Assembly: GCF_000308875.1 (NCBI RefSeq)
Contig: NZ_BAGL01000060.1
Location: forward strand, 40,556 to 104,555
From: Nocardia transvalensis NBRC 15921
GTDB lineage: Bacteria; Actinomycetota; Actinomycetes; Mycobacteriales; Mycobacteriaceae
Reading direction: 5' to 3'
Length of the DNA stretch: 64,000 bases
A program made the position numbers and the translations under genes. Position 1 is the stretch's first letter. Each line of letters starts with the position of its first letter. The notes under the pieces were generated by a model, which was not told where the DNA came from, did not search any database, and was given only the letters and a program-made list of their open reading frames with translations. Below are positions 59,179 through 64,000 of this stretch, one piece after another.

Positions 59179-60483
59179 ATGACACGCGAACAGACCGTCG
59201 CCGCGCTGGCACGGGAATGGCGAACGGCGGTGTCCGGCACCGGATTCGTGCCGATGACACAGAGCGAGCTCGAACAGTTGCTGACCAGGCTGCTCGAGCA
59301 GTTGCTGACGGCTGTCACCGCCGACCCGTTCGACGGCGCCGCCGCGGCCGACGTCGGGGCCCATCTGGTCCGTGCCAATCTGACCGACCCGCAGGTGCTC
59401 GCCCGCACGTCCCGCGCGCTCGCACCGTTGGCCGAGTGGATGGCGCCGCTGCGCGAGCGGGTGATCGCGGGCCTCGGCGAACTCGCCAACGGCTACACCA
59501 CGGAATTGATGGCCACCCGGGCGCGCCACCAGGAGATGCTGCACGCCGCCATGGCCGATGCCCGCCAGGCCGCCGAGGTCCGGTTCCGCGTGCTGTTCGA
59601 CAATGCCGCGGTCGCGATCGGCATCGGCGATATGGCCGGCCGGGTCGTCGACGCGAATCCGGCCCTGGCCGCCATGTTGGGCCGGCCGGTGGAACGACTA
59701 CGCGGGCTCCCCGTCTCGGAACTGGTCCATCCCGACGACCGCGCGGAGCTGAAGACCCGGGTATTCGACGAGTTGCTGGGCGCCGGCTCCGGCACGACGC
59801 GCCTGGAACTGCGCTACACCCGCCCCGACGACGAGAGCGGCTGGGCCGCTTGGGCCATCACGCTGGTACCGGCGGCGGGCGGCCGCTCGGCCTATCTGCT
59901 CGTGGTCGGCGAGGACACCACCCAGCGCCGCGCTCTCCAAGCCGAGCTGAGCCGCCAGGCCCGCCACGATCCGCTGACCGGCCTACCCAATCGCCGCCAG
60001 CTGGTCGAGACGATCTCGGAGATCATCGCCGCGGCGGGCCCCGCCGACCGGATCGGTATCGGCTTCATCGACCTGGACGGTTTCAAGGCGGTCAACGACA
60101 CCTACGGCCACGGCGTCGGCGACCGTTTGCTGGCGGCGGTGGCGCCCCGCCTGACCGCGCGGGCCTCCGGCGCCATGCTGGCGCGCGTCGGCGGCGACGA
60201 GTTCGTCGTGCTGTTCCCGCCGCCCTGCGACGCGGCCCGGGTCGCGACGGTGACGACCGCGCTGCTCGACGCGCTGTCCGAACCGATCACGGTCGACGAT
60301 CTCCGGCTGACCATCTCGGCCTGTATCGGCGCGGTGGTCACCCCGGTGGTCGGCGCCGACGCCGAGCGATTGCTGGACGCCGCCGACGCCGGCCTCTACC
60401 GGGCCAAGGCCGCGGGCCCGAACCGCTGGGTCCTGCACAATCACGACATCACGGCGGGCGCGGTACTCCCCGGCCTGCACTGA
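59179..60483 (+). CDS. PAS-GGDEF diguanylate cyclase
   Basis: 434-residue signalling protein. An N-terminal helical region (about 1-130) with no membrane segments is followed by a PAS domain (FRVLFDNAAVAIGIGDMAGRVVDANPALAAMLG) and a GGDEF domain with DPLTGLPNRR, FIDLDGFKAVNDTYGHGVGDRLL and an intact active site RVGGDEFVVLF. It should make cyclic di-GMP from GTP in response to a ligand bound by the PAS or N-terminal region. No EAL domain. The ATG at 59179 gives MTREQTVAALAREW; an upstream frame start at 59137 is less likely. Flanked by two lsr2 genes. Confidence 0.92.
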   Translation: MTREQTVAALAREWRTAVSGTGFVPMTQSELEQLLTRLLEQLLTAVTADPFDGAAAADVGAHLVRANLTDPQVLARTSRALAPLAEWMAPLRERVIAGLGELANGYTTELMATRARHQEMLHAAMADARQAAEVRFRVLFDNAAVAIGIGDMAGRVVDANPALAAMLGRPVERLRGLPVSELVHPDDRAELKTRVFDELLGAGSGTTRLELRYTRPDDESGWAAWAITLVPAAGGRSAYLLVVGEDTTQRRALQAELSRQARHDPLTGLPNRRQLVETISEIIAAAGPADRIGIGFIDLDGFKAVNDTYGHGVGDRLLAAVAPRLTARASGAMLARVGGDEFVVLFPPPCDAARVATVTTALLDALSEPITVDDLRLTISACIGAVVTPVVGADAERLLDAADAGLYRAKAAGPNRWVLHNHDITAGAVLPGLH

Positions 60484-60505
60484 GGGCCCAGCGTGGCCCG
60501 ATGCC

Positions 60506-60577
60506 TCAGGGGAGCAGCAGCTTACCGAGGAAATCGGAGATCGTGCCCATGAGCTGATCGATGAAATGCGGGATCAT
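60506..60577 (-). CDS. Possible 23-residue amphipathic peptide
   Basis: Encodes MIPHFIDQLMGTISDFLGKLLLP. A good ribosome site GGAAGGA lies 8 bases before the ATG on the minus strand, and the predicted helix has a hydrophobic face, like membrane-active small peptides. The frame stays open upstream toward the second lsr2 stop but without a usable start. Nothing else supports expression. Confidence 0.3.
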   Translation of the reverse strand: MIPHFIDQLMGTISDFLGKLLLP

Positions 60578-60722
60578 CGCCTGGTCCTTCCGTCGGGTCG
60601 CGAATACCGGCCGTGTCGATCCGGACAATTCGCTGAGGATTTGCAGGTACTGCTCGGTATTCGGCGCGACGGTGGCCGTGGATGGGCGGCGGGGCTCCCC
60701 GAATCGGGTCAGTCGAATCGGG

Positions 60723-61061
60723 TCAGTCGGCGGCGCGGCCGGCGCTGAGGTAGGCGCGGAGCACGTCGGCGGGCACGCGGCCGCGCGACGGAACCGGGAG
60801 ACCGTTCTCGCGCGCCCATTTTCGCGCCGCCGTCGACTGGACCGCGGTCAGCGTCGTCGGTTGCTTGACGCCGAGCGCGGTGCGGCGGACGCGACGGGCG
60901 TGCGCCGTCCACTCCTGCAGTGCCTCCCGTAGCCGGGCGGCATTGGCGGCCGACAGGTCGATCTCGTAGGTCACCCCGTCCAGCCCGAAGACCACTGTCT
61001 CGTCGGCCGTCGACGCGCCGTCGACGTCGTCGACGTGCGTGACCAGTACACGATGTGCCAT
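60723..61061 (-). CDS. Lsr2 paralogue
   Basis: 112-residue second Lsr2. Same two-domain plan: MAHRVLVTHVDDVDGASTADETVVFGLDGVTYEIDLS for oligomerisation and ARKWARENGLPVPSRGRVPADVLRAYLSAG with the RGR minor-groove motif. It differs strongly from the copy at 58582 in the linker (GVKQPTTLTAVQS) and is less lysine-rich, so it may have other targets or form mixed filaments. AAGGAGC precedes the ATG at 61061. Transcribed toward the diguanylate cyclase gene. Confidence 0.93.
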   Translation of the reverse strand: MAHRVLVTHVDDVDGASTADETVVFGLDGVTYEIDLSAANAARLREALQEWTAHARRVRRTALGVKQPTTLTAVQSTAARKWARENGLPVPSRGRVPADVLRAYLSAGRAAD

Positions 61062-61543
61062 TGCGTGCTCCTTCGCACCCCGACCCCGATCCCCCTCGTA
61101 CTCCCCCATGCTCGTAACCTACTGAGCGGCACGAGTATTCGCGGCGCCACTGGGAAACTTCACGAATTCCGGGACGTTCACCTAGTGACATGTGACAACC
61201 CGAATCCGGCCAGGGGACTCCGCGACGGTGCCCGCCCCACCGGATCCGTTGGGCCCCAGCCACTTCCGCTCCGCACCGGCCACGTATTCCACCGCCATGG
61301 CCCGATTCCCGGTGTCACAAGTCCGGGCGATCGAATCCAGGGAATAGTCACAAGTATTCACGGCACAATTCTCGATCGGCCATAAGCCCGGTAAACTGCC
61401 CCGCAAAGAGAGTGAAATAGGTCTGCCTCGCACTCCGAAATGCGTTCCGTGACAACATCCTTGACCGGCATCGATGGAACCGGCTACAAAGGAGTTCCCG
61501 CCGGTCCAGCCCGTTCGAACCGGCCCGCGAGAAGTGTACGAAG
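61062..61543. other. Intergenic region, 482 bases
   Basis: Between the second lsr2 start and the SRPBCC-ligase fusion, so it should hold two divergent promoters. Base composition drops to a lower GC at 61310-61450. GTGACATGTGACA at 61184-61196 and GTCACAAGT words at 61316 and 61347 recur. No credible ORF. Confidence 0.45.
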
Positions 61544-63616
61544 TTGACTACCGATGTCATCGACGCGACCGTAGAATTGCCGGTCGCACGGCAATCCGTG
61601 TGGGAACTCCTCACGGATGCGCCGACCTATTCACGAATTTTCACCGGGATCGGCGCGTGCGATCGCCTGGAGACGATCGGCGGGCATCCGCTGTGGCAGT
61701 TCCGGATCGGCACGCCCCGCACCGGAATCCGCACGTTCGCCGCGACGATCGTCGTCGGCAGACCCGGCGATACGCTCGAACTCGAGTGCGCCGCCACCGG
61801 GAGCTTCGTGGCCGTGCGGCTGCGCGACGGCCGCGACGGCGACGGCACCCGGGTCACGGTCACCTTCTTCAGCCCGGGGCGCATCCATCCCGTGGTGGCC
61901 GCCATGTCCAATGCCGACATCGTCGCCTGGGCCGAGGACGGGCTGGAGCGGCTGGCCGAATGGGCCTCCGGCGCGCAGACATCGGTGGTCGTCAACGGCG
62001 AGGACACCCCGCTGCGCCGGCGCGCCGATGTGGCCCGCCAGATGATCGCCAGCGGCGTCGTGCGCAGCTACCGCCCGGACCGGGGCGCCAAGCAGATGGC
62101 GAACCTCGCCAAGTGGGGCTTCAACCTGGCCGGCGGCTATGCCGCGGCGGCCGCGTACGCCCCGCGGCGGATCGCGGTCGTCGACGATCACGGCACCCGC
62201 ACGTTCACCGAGATCCACCAGCGCAGCCACGCGCTGGCGGCGGCGATGGCCCGGCTCGGGCTGGGTGCGGGCGATGCGCTCGGCCTGCTCGCCCGCAATC
62301 ACGCCGGCATGGTCGAAACCATGGTCGCCGCGGGCAAACTCGGCGTGGACGTGGTGCTGCTGAACGCCGGCCTGTCGGCGCGGCGGATCGAGGAGATCGT
62401 GCAGCGGCACCGGCTCGAGCACCTGTTCGTCGACAGCGATCTGGAACAGCTGGTGCACTACCTGCACTCCGATATCCAGCGGGTGTTCACCGATGCCGCC
62501 GGGCCGGACCGCACCACGATCGACGATCTGATCGCGGAGGGGCACACCAGCTTCCGCAAACCGGCGCACGGCGGGCGGCTCATCGTGCTCACCTCCGGCA
62601 CCAGCGGCACCCCCAAGGGCGCCCGTCGCCCGCACCCCAAGGGTTTCGCGACCGTGGCGGCGCTGCTGTCGCGCATCCCGATGCGGATGAACGAGACCAT
62701 GCTGATCCCCGCGCCGCTGTTCCACACCTGGGGCATGGCGGCACTGCAACTGAGCACGCCGCTGCGGGCCACCGTGGTCCTCCCGGAACAGTTCGACGCC
62801 CGCGACACCCTGCGCCTGATCGCCGAGAACCGGGTCACCACACTGATTCTCGTACCGACCATGGTGCAGCGCATCCTCGACCTGCCCACCCACGTGCGCG
62901 CCCGGTTCGACACCTCCAGCCTGCGCATCGTGGCCAGTTGCGGCGCGCCGCTGGCCGGCGCCACCGTGCAGCGCTTCATGGACACCTACGGCGAGGTCCT
63001 CTACAACGTCTACGGTTCCACCGAGGTCTCGTGGGCCACCATCGCCACGCCCGAGGATCTGCTCACCTCCCCCACCACCGCCGGCCGCCCGCCGCTGGGC
63101 ACCCGGGTCGCGGTGCTCGGCGAGGACCTGAAGCCGGTGCCCGTCGGCACCACCGGACGCATCTATGTGGGCAATCACATGCTGTTCGACGGCTACGTCA
63201 ACGCTGCCCCGCCGGAGGAGGCCGAGGGCATGCTCGACACCGGCGACCTCGGCTATCTCGATGCCGCCGGGCGGCTGTTCATCGCCGGCCGCGACGACGA
63301 GATGATCATCTCGGGCGGCGAGAACGTCTTCCCGCGTCCGGTGGAGGAGGCGCTGGCGCATCTGCCGCAGATCACCGACGTCGCCGTGGTCGGGGTGCCC
63401 GATCGCGAATTCGGCCAGCGGCTGGCGGCGTTCATCGTCAAACGGGAGGGTTCCGGCCTGGACCCGGACATGATCCGCACCTATGTCCGCCACCGGCTCA
63501 GCCGCTTCTCGGTGCCGCGCGACGTCACCTTCCTGCCCGCGTTGCCGCGCGGGGAAACCGGCAAGGTGCTCAAACGACTACTCACCGGCTCTCCGGCCGA
63601 TCCGTCGCCGCTGTGA
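61544..63616 (+). CDS. SRPBCC domain fused to AMP-forming acyl-CoA ligase
   Basis: 690-residue two-domain protein. Residues 1-145 form an SRPBCC/polyketide-cyclase-like START fold (DATVELPVARQSVWELLTDAPTYSRIF...) with a hydrophobic cavity. From about 170 runs a complete adenylate-forming ligase: P-loop LTSGTSGTPKGARR, YGSTEVSW, TGDLGYLD, the hinge RDDEMIISGGENVFP and the C-terminal catalytic lysine in GETGKVLKR. It should activate a lipophilic acid as acyl-AMP/acyl-CoA, with the first domain capturing or presenting it. The TTG at 61544 is the likely start. Best substrate guess is a fatty or aromatic acid. Confidence 0.87.
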   Translation: MTTDVIDATVELPVARQSVWELLTDAPTYSRIFTGIGACDRLETIGGHPLWQFRIGTPRTGIRTFAATIVVGRPGDTLELECAATGSFVAVRLRDGRDGDGTRVTVTFFSPGRIHPVVAAMSNADIVAWAEDGLERLAEWASGAQTSVVVNGEDTPLRRRADVARQMIASGVVRSYRPDRGAKQMANLAKWGFNLAGGYAAAAAYAPRRIAVVDDHGTRTFTEIHQRSHALAAAMARLGLGAGDALGLLARNHAGMVETMVAAGKLGVDVVLLNAGLSARRIEEIVQRHRLEHLFVDSDLEQLVHYLHSDIQRVFTDAAGPDRTTIDDLIAEGHTSFRKPAHGGRLIVLTSGTSGTPKGARRPHPKGFATVAALLSRIPMRMNETMLIPAPLFHTWGMAALQLSTPLRATVVLPEQFDARDTLRLIAENRVTTLILVPTMVQRILDLPTHVRARFDTSSLRIVASCGAPLAGATVQRFMDTYGEVLYNVYGSTEVSWATIATPEDLLTSPTTAGRPPLGTRVAVLGEDLKPVPVGTTGRIYVGNHMLFDGYVNAAPPEEAEGMLDTGDLGYLDAAGRLFIAGRDDEMIISGGENVFPRPVEEALAHLPQITDVAVVGVPDREFGQRLAAFIVKREGSGLDPDMIRTYVRHRLSRFSVPRDVTFLPALPRGETGKVLKRLLTGSPADPSPL

Positions 63617-63763
63617 CCGCGCTGCCACTGTGATCGCTCACCAGGCACGCGGGGTGGGTTCTCCCGAGATATCACGATCGATTGTGAAACTTGCCCTAGC
63701 GGATCTCGAAACGGTTACGTTGATACCGCAGCGCAGTCAACGGGGGTGTAAGGAGTTTCTCCG

Positions 63764-64000
63764 ATGTCCGTTACCACTCCGGACCGCCCGGGCCTGACCG
63801 TCTCGGGGCGACCGATGTCGTCACCGCTGAAGGACGTCTGGGCCCTGTCCCGCCACATGGTCGGTCACTTCGTCGAGAACGTGGCGCCCTGCGGGACGCT
63901 TCCCGGCGACGCCATCCACGGCGACGTCACCGTCATCACCCGCACCTGCCTGGAACTGGCCGTCAGCATGATGGACGGTCACAACATCCCGGAGAAGACC
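63764..64000 (+). CDS. Probable PucR-type regulator, N-terminus only
   Basis: 79 codons before the window ends. The sequence SSPLKDVWALSRHMVGHFVENVAPCGTLPGDAIHGDVTVITRTCLELAVSMMDG resembles the RsbRD-like N-terminal helical domain of actinobacterial PucR/CdaR regulators. AAGGAG lies 8 bases before the ATG and a TTGAAACTT/TTACGTTGATACC region upstream may be the promoter. The DNA-binding domain is not in view, so the family call is tentative. Confidence 0.55.
   Translation, partial: MSVTTPDRPGLTVSGRPMSSPLKDVWALSRHMVGHFVENVAPCGTLPGDAIHGDVTVITRTCLELAVSMMDGHNIPEKT

Noticed and set aside
1..64000. tRNA, rRNA, riboswitch, insertion sequence or prophage genes
   Set aside because: No cloverleaf, rRNA segment, transposase, integrase or phage protein was recognised; composition is uniform apart from the repeat islands.

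Overview
The window is 64 kb of very GC-rich chromosomal DNA from a mycolic-acid actinobacterium, most likely a Nocardia (Rhodococcus is the main alternative). The evidence is the mycobacterial-type set sigB, ideR, a PAC2 protein, nrdR, a LysM protein and lexA in the same relative order as around sigB-lexA in M. tuberculosis; two Lsr2 nucleoid proteins; AhpC/AhpD with mycobacterial active-site numbering; a Nocardia-like class A beta-lactamase; and frequent GTG/TTG starts. No rRNA, tRNA, CRISPR, insertion sequence or phage was found. Both ends are cut inside genes.

Layout. 1-3658: acetate-type symporter with its DUF485 partner, then a class I methyltransferase. 3795-16365: sigB behind an ECF-type promoter, a small secreted protein, PEP carboxylase, a small hydrolase, a Pat-type protein acetyltransferase overlapping an AcuC deacetylase, ideR, galE and a DUF4192 protein. 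16733-24754: aldo/keto reductase, lipoprotein, PAC2 protein, Ski2-like helicase and a two-gene polyamine operon (PLP decarboxylase plus a SpeD-SpeE fusion). 25094-28564: a large indolepyruvate ferredoxin oxidoreductase. 28574-29622: a non-coding island of minisatellites and short palindromes. 29623-32492: a LysR regulator co-translated with a beta-lactamase-fold protein and divergent from a secreted class A beta-lactamase. 32522-36542: three divergent regulator/target pairs with MarR, AraC and TetR regulators, two of them with clear palindromic operators. 36906-41542: GGCT-like protein, lactonase-like MBL protein, oxyR divergent from ahpC-ahpD, and a PhzF protein. 41730-45698: a DUF5134 membrane protein, GNAT, class III aminotransferase, Pr6Pr membrane protein, a 23-bp minisatellite and a truncated copy of the Pr6Pr 5' end. 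45825-52461: hrpA with a repeat-encoded insertion, nrdR, LysM protein and lexA with SOS boxes. 52468-58365: secreted protein, CDF metal exporter, MarR, isochorismatase, SnoaL-like protein and a GntR-amidase-small-protein operon behind a G-quadruplex tract. 58582-64000: Lsr2, a PAS-GGDEF protein, a second Lsr2, an SRPBCC-adenylate ligase fusion and the start of a probable PucR-type regulator.

Themes. Stress control is concentrated here (sigB, ideR, oxyR-ahpCD, lexA, nrdR). Acetate handling is linked by the symporter, PEP carboxylase, and an acetyltransferase/deacetylase pair that would tune acyl-CoA ligases. Two families of dispersed inverted repeats sit only between genes. Four minisatellites lie between genes, one of them inside the 28574-29622 island, and a fifth 24-bp repeat array lies inside hrpA. 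The least ordinary items are the LysR/beta-lactamase-fold triad, the acetylation module with a catalytically dead ligase domain, the chain of overlapping leader ORFs before lexA, the palindrome island at 29068-29586, and the SRPBCC-ligase fusion.
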